A DNA stretch of 64,000 nt, taken from assembly GCA_028751875.1 (NCBI GenBank), contig CM054155.1:54503018-54567017 (forward strand), written 5' to 3'. Shown here piece after piece: positions 33,700 through 44,299 of the stretch; positions within the stretch are counted from its first letter, which is position 1; every line of letters begins with the position of its first letter. A program made the position numbers and the translations under genes. The notes under the pieces are model-generated. The model made no database searches. It worked only from the letters and a program-made list of their open reading frames with translations, and had not been told where the DNA came from. The DNA is from Rapana venosa. Its lineage: Eukaryota > Mollusca > Gastropoda > Neogastropoda > Muricidae.

Positions 33700-34700
33700 T
33701 ACTTTTGAAGGCCACCTGGAGTAGAGGTTGGACTACAACAAAGAGCCCCACATAACACGGCAAAAGAAGAATAAACAATTCAATACCCACCTGGAACAAT
33801 GTTTGTGTATACTATCCTTTACCTTCAGCATACTCCCTGTCGGTCATCCGCTGACTCTCTATAAAACTAGTGAGATAAATGTAGGGCTCAGGATGCCATC
33901 CTTGCCTTACACACCAACGGTGACATTCTAAAAAATATGTTCGACTTCATGTTGTGCCATTCTAACCACCCTTTATACAGTTATGACTATAATCTTTGGC
34001 ATTTCTACACAAGCCACACCAAAAAATTTTCGTTTCACACCACGGTTTTTTCATACATCCCAAGATCAGCTGTTCTCATCGGCGTAACACGACATCAGAT
34101 AAATGCTTTCCCTTAACGTCACACAAAACAACATTATACAAATTTCTCATCCCCTTTTTCATTCTCGATACACACATATTTGAACCACTAGCCATATACG
34201 AGTTCGAAACTGATCTGATCCACAGTTCCACGTATCTCTCTTTTCGGGAATCCTGCCTGATTTTCTGAATCATATCTTTTCTTTCTCAGCCATTACAATT
34301 ATAACAGTCATTCAGGTTCAAGATAAGTTTTGTATGTAACCTTAGGGATACGTAATTCGAGATCATAGAGGGAAACTCCTCTGTAATTTTCCGTTTATGC
34401 ACGGGCTACCGAAGTTTCTTTAGAGTACTAACGCAAAAAAGGTATAATATGTATGCGCTTTGCGCCTCACTTCCATTGGCGACACAGAATACACCCAGAT
34501 GAAAGGATGACATATAATCTGACCAAAAACGTTGTTTACAATTTTGTCATCAGTTTTTAACATTTCACCTGATATGTCTCATCAACCACACACAGTGCCT
34601 ATTCATACAGATTACTTACAGGTTTCCGCATTGCCCTCTTTTCAACTTCCGGTCCTCTGATTCTATCGATCATGTTCAAGATGATGTTGATTATGCCATT
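33700..34700 (-). pseudogene. LINE reverse transcriptase remnants
   Basis: The region has no long frame but keeps nucleotide parallels to the RTs at 1.5-2.4 and 12.7-14.1 kb. Examples are CATCCTTGCCTTACACACCA near 33896-33915 (compare CATCTCCTTGCCTTACCCCA at about 1566-1585) and GGGAATCCTGCCTGATTTTC near 34245-34264 (the AGFR region). Treat this as weak homology. Confidence 0.4.
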
Positions 34701-35664
34701 TGGACTTTTTTGTCCACATTTAGAATAGATCACCACTCAACACATGTTCTCTGTGTATTATCAATTTCCTTTCACATCTCTTTTGAAACACACAAAACAA
34801 TCTGTTAAACGTGCTTAGAACCACTTTTCACATATCAACTTACTTTATTTATACTGTCTTTACCAAGTCTCCCCCACCCTCATATTAGTCTAACTCTTTC
34901 AACTCTGATGAACTGTAAAAATTTTAGCTTAATGAATTCAGACCCTTTTGCTTCTATAACATCTTACTTTTTAGTCTTAAATAAGTTGTTGTTCTGTTTT
35001 TTTCCTTCTCGTCGTAGACTATCCTATTCTTCTTCTTTTCTGGTGGAGTGAAAACAGTTAAGCTCTTCTCTTTCTGACTTCCTTACTCCGCAAGGTGGAC
35101 AGATCGTTATTGATCTGCACTATCGTCTCATATTTCATATCAGTATTGTTCCATGTAATCCTAGACATGCATTCTGACTTGCACCATTCCAACTGACACT
35201 TGCGTCACACAAGTTTGTTCTGCGCAGACACTTGATCTCCATATTATTTTTACATTAAGAGTGCTTGTAGCACATCAAAAGTCTGTCATGAACCGTCCAA
35301 TCTATCAAGCGACAGCATGTAGAAACTCATACCTCTTCTTGACATGGATTCACAATTCTAATAATTCAAATAAAGTACATTCGAGCCATTTCGCTTCTGG
35401 TGTTCCTGTGGTTTTTGAAAATACAGGTTTAACCTCTAATTTTCATGCTAACTGGTACTGGTCAGTATTCTTTAAGCTTCTCGACTTCACAAAAGGGTAG
35501 CTTTTAACACAGATATGAATTAGACAACCAGAACAAGATTATATGACAGTAGTCAACACACAGCTACACTTGAGCTAAGGGTGATATGATATGTGCAACT
35601 ACCATCAAAATACTAGAGTCACAAGTCTGTTTAAGATGACACAATCAGACAGTTCTGCACAAGT

Positions 35665-35901
35665 TCAAGCACTGATTACCAAATTTGTTTGTGTGCACAT
35701 CATGATATTTTCTTGGTATTTTAGAATTGTTAGACCATTGCAGGTTCTCAAAATCATCATTTTCATTGGTTGTACGATAGTTTCTGATGCTGTTCGTGCA
35801 TTGAAATCTCCCATTAGAAGAAGATAAAAATCACCATAAGTACTTTGAAGGTCCAGTATACATTGTAGCATTATACAGAGTTTCCATACCATAAATATCA
35901 T
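35665..35901 (-). pseudogene. LINE endonuclease fragment
   Basis: A 78-codon frame contains DFYLLLMGDFNARTASET. GDFNAR is the fourth catalytic block of AP-type LINE endonucleases. The flanks are frameshifted. It is the endonuclease of the minus-strand LINE of this region. Confidence 0.6.
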
Positions 35902-37529
35902 GTTTAGTTCTCCAAAAAGGAGAATCGTGTGGAGGAATATATGTGCACACTAAGCAAAATATCTCATTGTACCAATCAAAATCTTATGCATCGTTATAGT
36001 TACAGTATTAATCAGTTTCATCAAACAGTATGTTCAAATAAAGGATGCAGATAATCTCCTTATGCATAACAATTACCCACTTGAGTATCTCCTCAAGGTC
36101 TGACATAAATTTTTATAGGGCTTTTGAAGTAAATAGCCAAGTAATCATGAAAATACAAGGACACAAAACCAGTTTGCAACAAAAGTTTTCTGTTGAACAA
36201 ATAACATCATAAGCCAAAAGAAAATGAAACACTTATCATCCAGTTTTGAGGGTAAGAGAACAAATGCAATTTGTAATTTCGACAGTCGAGTATGACACTT
36301 TTATCTTTAACTACATAATGTTCTTTCTAGTGCTGGGGGGTAGTGATTCTGAAGCCACGTTCTTATTCCTACTGATACAAAGCTTATCCTGGCTGACATT
36401 TATGAAATCGTGGCCCGCTGCGAATCCCTATCTCATTTGGCTTCATGAAACCCGCTTACTTTGTTCTCTCTTTATTAGGCTTTCTGCGCCTTACGATGGT
36501 GCAAGGATCTAAGGTGCCTCTTAATAAAAACTTGCCCACACTGCGCATTGACATCGAGATTCGCAGCATTATCGAATCTGGAATGCTACTCTGACTTGCT
36601 CCGACTTGCTAGCCACATTAACAGCTAACTTTTGACTTGGACCTCCACTGAGAGGCAGCACGCCTAAGTAGTATTGGGCCCCCTATGGACTGGCCTGGCT
36701 ACCTGTTTGTTCCAAATTGTCTTATTCACAGTACTCTACGACGGTCTGTGTGCCGTTGTTACACTAAAGCCACAGACTGAGGCGCTTTTATTGTGAAAAC
36801 ACTTACACACAAACGTTTCACTCCATCTGTTCTAACATCTAGCGAGGTTTGTACTTTCTCTCTGTTTCGTCCATTGCTCAGTCTCTTCTTATTCTTTATG
36901 CGCTCACTTAGTCAGGACTCTGTATCTTTTATGCATCTGTACATGCATGTTCTTGCCACATCGCTTCATACAATCACCATTAACAGGCTATCATCATAAC
37001 CAGTCTTTGTATACCAGATCATATTCATCAACGTCTAGCTTTGTCAGGCATTGTAAACGACTGATGTCTTTAACTTTGTCAGATTTATTGTCTTCCCTAT
37101 CTTCAATCCGTCATTTGTCATCATTTTCTTTTCACATATCACCTGTAATGGCTACAGTGGGTAGTCAGACCTCATCACACTGGTATCTCCTTGTGTTCAG
37201 GCCTTGTCCATTGCCTCAACCATAGTATACAACACAGTTCTAGAATGGTTTTTTGCATGCTGAAACCTCCGTCTCGCTGATCGTGCCTGTTGAGGTTGCC
37301 CGCGTCTCATTCTCATGATTATTGCTCACCGCTAAATGTCACTTTAACTGAGCTACGGTGCGTACTATCTTCCGTTGTATGTTTGAACTGTTACCTTGGT
37401 CTTTTATATTTTTTATCAGAAACACAAGTCTTTTGTCTTGTCCTGGCTGCCTTTCCTGCCTTACTTCTTCACTGTAGGAGCGTAAGCTTGGAACAATAGG
37501 TGTAGCACTATCAATTCCATCCTCTTGGT

Positions 37530-38185
37530 GAAGGGCATTATTGTGCAGTTCTAGGCTTTCCTTCCTTGTGTCTTTGTCTTCTCAGAAGGCAGCCTTCTGT
37601 CCCTGTCATGGACATTCTGAAGTCATGACTTCTGCCATGTAGGAGGTCCAAATGTCCTCAGGCCAGGTCTGCTGATTGACTAAGAACGTCTGTTGCGCTG
37701 ATCATGGAGTCCTGCTTGATGTGAGCGGTTCCAGGTCTGCTGAATTCCTTGCTTCTCACGTAGATACCTGGGATGGAAATACCTGAGTTCTGCTGTTCTT
37801 CCATGTCCTCCTCTACTGTTTTCCCAGACAGGTGGCCATTCTTCTTCTGTAAAATGGACTGCATGATTGAAATGCCTCCATGGAGGTTGTTGCTGGCTTC
37901 TTATGTGCAGCTTTTCATGGTGGAAGTAGGCAATTTTGCCTTGGCCTCGATGAACATCCCCAGCTTCTCTTTGGTGGGCAGTAACATCAGAGGCTCCCCG
38001 GATACCACTCTCCCGGAGGTTGTCCCTAAGCTACTTGTCAGCCAATACTACCACCTTGTCTGTCCAGCGGCAAAAGTGCAAAATTATGGGGCGTGGCTCA
38101 TTCTTCCATTGGCGTGGCCTTCCAACACGGTATGCTTTTAAGATATCTTCCTTGCGCCAGCTGGGGTGAGGGTCATGATCATAGA
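37530..38185 (-). pseudogene. LINE ORF1 RNA-binding domain, C-terminal part
   Basis: The minus strand reads SWRKEDILKAYRVGRPRQ, EPRPIILHFCRWTDKVVVLA, and then TAHQREAGDVHRGQGK and HFNHAVHFTEEEWPPV. These are the second half of an RRM-like domain and the C-terminal domain of a LINE ORF1. An in-frame stop and frameshifts are present. The N-terminal part continues beyond the L2-like insertion at 38990. Confidence 0.6.
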
Positions 38186-38379
38186 TAATAATAATAATAA
38201 TAATAAAAATAATAATATATGGAATTTATATAGCGCTGAATCTTGTAAAATAACAAACAATACGAAGCGCTTGCACTCAATCATTTAAAGGCATGCAACT
38301 CTCCTTTAAACATAATGAACAAAAGATTTCAAAACCAAGCGCGCGCACGCATGCACGCACACACACGCACGCACACGCA

Positions 38380-38454
<75 letters not shown>

Positions 38455-38978
38455 GGAACAACACTTAGAAGGTGAAAGATGCTGTTGAAAAAATAGGGAC
38501 AGATATTTGGGGGGAAAGTCTCAGGTAGGAAATAAGTGTGTTTTGAGGCTGGATTTGAAGGCATCAAGTGAAGGCTTTTGGCGAAGTGAAAGAGGGAGGT
38601 CATTCCACGTGGATGGACCAGAAACAGAGAAGGAGCGACGGCCAACAGTGGTTTGTTTGAATCTGGGTGTTCGAAAGCACAAAGTATCTGCGGCTGAACG
38701 AAGGGAACGGGATGGAGTGTACAGATGAAGACAGTTACAAAGATAAGGGGGTGCAGATTTGTGGAGACATTTGAAACAGAGGGTATTGATTTTATACTCC
38801 AGTCTTTGTGAGACAGGCAGCCAGTGAAGAGATCGCAGAAGAGGAGTGATGTGTTCAGATTTTTTACTTTCTTCGGACCAGTCGAGCTGCAGAGTTTTGT
38901 ATGCGTTGAAGAGAGTGGATAGATGATGATGGTAGGCCAGCCAAAAGAGAATTACAGTAGTCTAAACGTGAAAGAATA
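38186..38978 (-). mobile_element. L2/CR1-like LINE, copy 4, inserted in another ORF1
   Basis: This 5'-truncated copy runs from the LSRLDY block (about 38970) through RIQNSAARL and the C-terminal domain to a stop at 38520-38522. A 3' UTR with an (AC)n tract follows, and then the family end (GAATTTATATAGCGCT next to ATA units at 38187-38220). Both flanks are ORF1 coding sequence of one minus-strand LINE, so the insertion is nested and in the same orientation. Confidence 0.8.
38341..38452 (+). repeat. (AC)n tract in the L2-like 3' UTR
   Basis: A CGCACGCA-type start passes into about 34 pure AC units (38384-38452). It ends 68 bases from the L2-like stop codon. Confidence 0.95.
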
Positions 38979-38989
38979 AGAGATGTCCA

Positions 38990-39221
38990 CAATGCACTGG
39001 GTTGTCATGTCATTTTCGTCTTCCTGTTCTTCGACATTGATAAACTTGACATTGCACATCTTTGTGCTTTGCTCCGTGGATTCCAGTTTTCTTTCTACTG
39101 TTTCCAAGCGGTCAAATATCAACTGACTGTCTTCTTGCAGTTCTTGTATTACCTCCTTATTGTACATGACACTTTCTTTCAGTATATGTATTTCTTCCAA
39201 TAAAGTGTGAAATTCTGGCAT
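38990..39221 (-). pseudogene. LINE ORF1 coiled-coil and start of RRM
   Basis: About 77 residues with heptad pattern (HTLLEEIHILKESVMYNKEV, FDRLETVERKLESTEQ) lead into NVKFINVEEQEDEND, the first strand region of the RRM-like domain. The domain is then cut by the L2-like copy. Confidence 0.65.
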
Positions 39222-39365
39222 CTAAAGAAGTGAACTTTTCTTCAATACTATTTCTTATCTCACTCATTTGTATGAAAGCCCCTGGTGGATTTGCGTAAAA
39301 CTCCAGTCCCATAATTTGAACGATGTTTTCCGGGGGGATAGGGGGGAAGCTCTTGATGACAGAGT

Positions 39366-39368
<3 letters not shown>

Positions 39369-39424
<56 letters not shown>
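39369..39424 (+). repeat. (GA)n microsatellite
   Basis: 28 GA units, followed closely by a short TG run. The long plus-strand frame through it is fortuitous. Confidence 0.95.
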
Positions 39425-39429
<5 letters not shown>

Positions 39430-39484
39430 GTGTGTGTTTGTGTGCTCCATCTGTACATAATAAATGCTTTACGTATTTTGACAG

Positions 39485-40735
39485 TGTCAGCCAGCAGGCA
39501 AAAGTGGACATCAGACCATGAAAAGCCAAGTGTGAGCAGCAGTGGGGCATTAGAACAGTCTAGCCTCAACACCAGTGAAACTCTAAAGCAAGAGTTCAGT
39601 CTCACCGGCAGTGTAAACTCAGAACATTTTCATACGAACACACTGACCCCAGCACAACACCAAATCAGTCTGAACACTGCAATGACCCCAGAACAACACC
39701 AACAAATCAGTCTGAACACTGCAATGACCCCAGCACAACACCAACAAATCAGTCTGAACACTGCAATGACCCCAGTACAACACCAAAAAATCAGTCTGAA
39801 CACTGCAATGACCCCAGAACAACACCAACAAATCAGTCTGAACACTGCAATGACCCCAGTACAACACCAACAACAACATGATTGTGTGATCCCGGAGCAA
39901 CTCAGCCTGAAGAGCAGTGGGACTTCACAACAACTCAGCCTCAACAACAGTGGGACTTCACAACTCAGTCTGAACAACATTGGTGCTTCAGAAAAACTCA
40001 GTCAGAACAACAGAACGATTTCAGAACAACTCAGTCTGAACAACATTGGGACTTTAGAACAACTCAGTCTCAGGGACGAGGCCTTAGATAAATATCATGA
40101 GTTCTATGTGAACAAGAATGAGAGCTTAGAACAAGATCAACAGTTAAGTGTGAGCAAAGATGAGACCTTAGAACAAGACCAACAGTTCAATGTGAACAGG
40201 AATGAGACCTTACAACAAGACCAACAGTTCAATGTAAACAGGAATGAGACCTTTGATCACCAGTTCAATGTGAATAAGAATGACACCTTAGATCAAGATC
40301 ACCAGTTCAGTGTTAACAAGGATGAGTCATCAAAACAAGACCAGCATTTCAATGTGAACAAGAATCGATCACCAGAACATAAAACATTGCGTCAAGGGTC
40401 AAACCAAAATAAAGACAATGCTGTGACGTATGCAACATTATTATCGTGCATACTTTTGAAGATCAAAGGCTCATGTGAAGGCAATGACACAGAAGGTAAA
40501 AAAGAAACTATGTTAAAAAAACCTCTTGATTGGCACAGTAGTTTGTACACAAATGCAAGTGAAACACTGGAAAGTCCACCCAACGTGCAACAGTCTTATT
40601 CCTTAAGAGGAGAACGTCTGTTACGTGATTTCCTACCTCCCCTGGATCATCTCAAGGGAACAAATGTGGACGAGTTGACTTTCAGAAGCAAGCGTGGCAG
40701 AGGCCAGAAACGGCTGATGCGGAAACACAGGCAGA
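39485..40735 (+). CDS. Candidate host-gene exon A, N/Q/S-rich tandem repeats
   Basis: This is an internal exon of a probable host gene, of unknown function. The acceptor ACGTATTTTGACAG ends at 39484 and the donor GTAAGT begins at 40736. The 1251 bases are open for about 416 codons and enter and leave in phase 1. The protein starts SASRQKWTSDHEKPSVSSSG. Five 14-residue repeats (QISLNTAMTPEQHQ) follow, then LSLNNIGTSEQ-type units and FNVNRNETLEQDQQ-type units. It ends in a basic stretch, RSKRGRGQKRLMRKHRQ. It is not LINE-like. The frame could extend upstream only through a microsatellite, so a splice entry is preferred. A noisy duplicate at 48466-49831 is an assembly copy. Confidence 0.6.
39664..39873 (+). 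repeat. Five 42-bp tandem repeats within exon A
   Basis: Units start at 39664, 39706, 39748, 39790 and 39832 (ATCAGTCTGAACACTGCAAT...). Each is 14 codons, so copy-number change keeps the frame. Substitutions are mainly at one codon (GAA/GCA/GTA) and a final CAA/AAA. Confidence 0.95.
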
Positions 40736-40877
40736 GTAAGTATGTTTTGCTTTTGTTGAGCATGCCCTGCTTCATGTGACGTGGAGATTATTTACATGTT
40801 CCTCAGTAAGCGATTCCGTCATTCTGTTTCTCTGTCCAAGCTTGACGTCAGGACATTTCATTGGAGATGCGTCACAT

Positions 40878-40880
<3 letters not shown>

Positions 40881-40945
<65 letters not shown>
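40881..40945 (+). repeat. (AT)n(GT)n compound microsatellite
   Basis: About 18 AT units pass into about 13 GT units. It lies in the intron after candidate exon A. Confidence 0.95.
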
Positions 40946-40948
<3 letters not shown>

Positions 40949-41324
40949 AAATTTAAACTAGTACTTACCTTGGGATGTCAAAGTTTGAGTAGAATTCAAT
41001 GAGAGCAGTTCTTAAAAGGGATATGTGAGATGGACATGCATGGAAGAAGCCACACTTTACAGTGTAGATTTTTTAAAATAATCTACACTTTAAAGTATAT
41101 TTTCTTTCGTGCATGCGAATGACTATTTCATGATCTACTACTTACATGTGTAACGTTGTCTTGGTTTTCAAACTGGATTTAGATTACACATCATGAACAA
41201 AATCTTGAAAAAAGAACCAATATCAAACATAAAAAGCGGTATTCTACTTGAGTTAAATTTAAAATTGCTCTGTACAGATATTTACATTTATAAGGGAGGG
41301 TAAAACATAAAAAAACAGAGGGTG

Positions 41325-41520
41325 AACAAGCCGCCATGGCGCAGTGGTTAGTCCCTTGGATTACAGACTGGGAGGTCACGGATTCAAACCCGATAAGAGT
41401 AATAGGGATTTTTCAGACGCCGGTCGGCTCCTACCCAGAGTGATGTGGGCTCTTGCAAAGTCTGGGAACACACAGTCGACTTTATCTACTCTACGGATTC
41501 AAGTTTGAGTGTGTGACTTA
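41325..41520 (+). mobile_element. tRNA-derived SINE
   Basis: A box TGGCGCAGTGG lies at 41337-41347 and B box GGATTCAAACC at 41380-41390, in tRNA-like spacing, followed by a body with no coding content. It has the same head as the minus-strand copy at 21780-21965. It is not a tRNA gene, because the arms do not pair into a cloverleaf. The copy at about 50465-50660 is the assembly duplicate. Confidence 0.75.
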
Positions 41521-41574
41521 AATTACACGACCAGCCTGCAGATGCCTGTATCTCCCATCGAGGCTGACCCCGGG

Positions 41575-41575
<1 letters not shown>

Positions 41576-41635
<60 letters not shown>

Positions 41636-41822
41636 ATCCCGTGACCTTGGCGGTCGTGGAGGAGACACGAAAGACGATGCCATGGTAAGCCTCCTCCATC
41701 CATCTCGGTCCTCGGCTCTGCGCAGTAGTGCCGAGTCATTCATCCTGGTCCATTCTCTGATGTTGTCCATCCATGACTTGTTCTGTCTTCGCCTCTTTCT
41801 GCCACCTTCGAGTGGCAGAAAA
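41576..41822 (-). mobile_element. RTE-like 3' fragment with (GAT)n tail
   Basis: A tract of about 19 ATC units (the tail) is followed by 190 bases nearly identical to the 3' coding end of the element at 7460-7650. It encodes GGRKRRRQNKSWMDNIREWT, SALLRRAEDRDGWRRLT and SSFVSPPRPPRSRD. It is a short 5'-truncated insertion. Confidence 0.85.
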
Positions 41823-42225
41823 GTACAAACGCAAATAATGCTAATTGCAATAAAATAGAATATGATAATCAAATGGGATCAGATTTTAGGACAAAAAACA
41901 ATCCTGATATGAAGGATGGGCTAGATTGTTAATGTTTTTTGGAGAGCATGAAGAAAAAGCAAAGCATGGCTTTCGAAGCATACACAATATGGCTTCTTCC
42001 TGGCATGCGCATCTCAGATAATTATCATGTAGTTTCGGGAAACTACCCGAAATGGAATCATGGTGATAAATAGACAATGTTTTAAAGCATATCATGAATT
42101 AACGATTATTTGCACCTTACGCTCCTGCACACGAACTTTCCCATTCCAGCATGGACAGCATACACTTATGAATACGAATATTTACAACTACAATATTTGA
42201 TCATCAATATTACCTTCGTGATCTC

Positions 42226-42302
42226 TTGACAATGACAATGACAATGACAAATTCTTTTATTTCGAGGATAATGAATAAGCACACATGTGCTTTTTTACAT
42301 CC
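42226..42302 (-). mobile_element. Possible short LINE 3' end with (TTGTCA)n tail
   Basis: The plus strand reads CTTGACAATGACAATGACAA, then TTCTTTTATTTCGAGG and ends TTTTTTACATCCAG. Reversed, this is a short element 3' end with an AATAAAAG stretch and a tandem tail, comparable in form to the TTTGAC tail at 11695. No coding part is attached. Confidence 0.45.
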
Positions 42303-42304
42303 AG

Positions 42305-42352
42305 ATGAGGTTGCAGGCACTGATGATGGTGATCCATTCAGTCGGAAACCAG
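42305..42352 (+). CDS. Candidate host-gene exon B
   Basis: The acceptor TTTTTTACATCCAG ends at 42304 and the donor CAG|GTTAGT begins at 42353. The 48 bases continue the frame of exon A (phase 1 in and out) and encode EVAGTDDGDPFSRKP after a junction codon. The following junction codon with exon C reads valine. The exon is short and rests on frame continuity and splice signals only. In the duplicate near 51556-51604 the donor G is read as A, probably noise. It could be a chance open stretch. Confidence 0.4.
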
Positions 42353-42496
42353 GTTAGTTCCATCTTTTAAACTTTTGATACTTTCTAAAAATAATGATAT
42401 AAAAATGTTAATACTAGTAATGAAAATTATAATGACGATGTTAATTATGGTGATAACAACAGTAATAAGGATAACTGTTATAATAATGCTGATATT

Positions 42497-43799
42497 TTTT
42501 TAATGTTTATAGTTTTGAAGATGATACCAACTACGATGACGAACACGATCATGATGATGATGGAAATGATGAAAGCTTCCATTGGAATCATTAATGCATA
42601 GGACACTTGATAATTGAGTATCATTATATGGCTTTCATTTACATTTGCTTGTTGGAAAAAACAAAAAGAAAATCCATATAAATGCACTCTGTATGCTCTT
42701 TAAGTAAGTAAGTCTTTCAAAATGTTTTGACCATTATATGTTATTTTTATCATTACACTTAAAACTGTGTGATTTACTACTTGGTCAACTGTTACATTAG
42801 AAATATAAAGGTCTGGTAATGTCTGAGTAAGATTCTGACGCTTTTGTCTGTTTGTGACCAACATAAATTTAGTTTTATGCGGGTTTAGAGCCATATGGTT
42901 TAAATGTGTTCATATAAAAATGTACTTAATAATTTTTGCATGGTGTCATAGACTTCGTGAGCGTTTGATTTAGTTATTTCTAAGTTGGTGTCATATGCAA
43001 ACATTTCACACTGTGTTCCTATGAATAAAGGAAGATCATTGATATACAATAAGAACAGCAAACGACCTAAAACAGAACCTTGAGGTATACCATAAACTTT
43101 TGGACAAAACTGGAGATAGATGTGTTCAAAAACATTCTCTCTGCTGTCTGTCAGAAAGAAAAGATGAGATTAAATTTAGTGTGTTGGGAGATAGTTTGTA
43201 AACTGATAACGTTTTAAGGAGAAGTTTATGATTTATAACATCAAACGCTTTAGCGAAATCAACATATACTACTCCTATAAATTGCTTTTTATTTATGTTT
43301 GATAACCATCGATCTGTCAGTTTTGGTTAAGCTGTTTGACGTGAGTGATGTTCTCTAAACACTGACTGATCTGGGTGTATAAGGTTATACTTGTTTGGAT
43401 GGGAAAGAATTCACTTATGTATATGTTGTTCCAAGGTTTTGAGAACTGATAATATAGAATTAGGTCTGAAGTTGATGGGTCAGCAGCATTTCCTGATTTA
43501 AGCAAGGAATGATTTTTGCTTGCTTTAAAGGCCTTAGGAAGTATTCTTTATCCAGACAAAGGTAAATATATTGAGTGTTTTTTGCTATAATTTGAGAAGA
43601 TAGTTTCAGAACTTTACCATCAAGTCCATCAATTTCACGTGTGCCAGTGTGTTTAAATCGTTTTTAACGCAATGAAAACTTCTTGAAAACCTAAAGGATG
43701 CACGTCGACAAAAGAACGGATGTTTTTTCAAGGCAGTTTTTTGTAATTCTCTAAGTCATTTTATTAAAAACCCTTTTTTTTTATTTGTTTAGCCATAGT
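42497..43799 (-). mobile_element. Jockey-like LINE, RT part, cut by gap (copy A)
   Basis: The minus strand holds RT pieces. They include PKTL-type blocks near 43317-43505, then [20 protein letters not shown] (about 43030-43090) and [14 protein letters not shown] (about 42965-43005). MALNPHKTKFMLVTNRQKR follows at 42700-42894. The catalytic pair reads AYD instead of ADD. The contig ends at 43799. The same locus continues intact at 51780-53975. Confidence 0.75.
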
Positions 43800-44299
43800 N
43801 NNNNNNNNNNNNNNNNNNNNNNNNNNNNNNNNNNNNNNNNNNNNNNNNNNNNNNNNNNNNNNNNNNNNNNNNNNNNNNNNNNNNNNNNNNNNNNNNNNNN
43901 NNNNNNNNNNNNNNNNNNNNNNNNNNNNNNNNNNNNNNNNNNNNNNNNNNNNNNNNNNNNNNNNNNNNNNNNNNNNNNNNNNNNNNNNNNNNNNNNNNNN
44001 NNNNNNNNNNNNNNNNNNNNNNNNNNNNNNNNNNNNNNNNNNNNNNNNNNNNNNNNNNNNNNNNNNNNNNNNNNNNNNNNNNNNNNNNNNNNNNNNNNNN
44101 NNNNNNNNNNNNNNNNNNNNNNNNNNNNNNNNNNNNNNNNNNNNNNNNNNNNNNNNNNNNNNNNNNNNNNNNNNNNNNNNNNNNNNNNNNNNNNNNNNNN
44201 NNNNNNNNNNNNNNNNNNNNNNNNNNNNNNNNNNNNNNNNNNNNNNNNNNNNNNNNNNNNNNNNNNNNNNNNNNNNNNNNNNNNNNNNNNNNNNNNNNN
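43800..44299. other. Scaffold gap (500 N) between overlapping contigs
   Basis: 500 unknown bases. The sequence before it matches the sequence ending at about 53075, and the sequence after it matches the sequence starting at about 35265. The gap therefore probably has no real counterpart. Confidence 0.95.

Larger units (their letters stand above)
32650..39262 (-). mobile_element. Third two-ORF LINE, split by an L2-like copy in ORF1
   Basis: From 39262 down, it shows an ORF1 coiled coil (39221-38990), an L2-like insertion (38978-38186) and the rest of ORF1 (38185 to about 37530). An endonuclease (about 36300-35660) and RT relics (about 34700-33700) follow. The order and relative spacing fit the element at 11.7-17.1 kb, but the sequence is much more damaged. 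The 3' limit is a guess. The portion right of about 35265 is repeated in noisy form after the gap. Confidence 0.55.

Noticed and set aside
39268..39484. N-terminal extension of the repetitive exon
   Set aside because: The frame is open, but it translates (GA)n and (TG)n microsatellites and antisense LINE ORF1. A splice acceptor at 39484 explains the start better.
41325..41410. tRNA gene
   Set aside because: A and B boxes are present, but the arms do not form a cloverleaf and the same head recurs with a common body at another site. It is a SINE.
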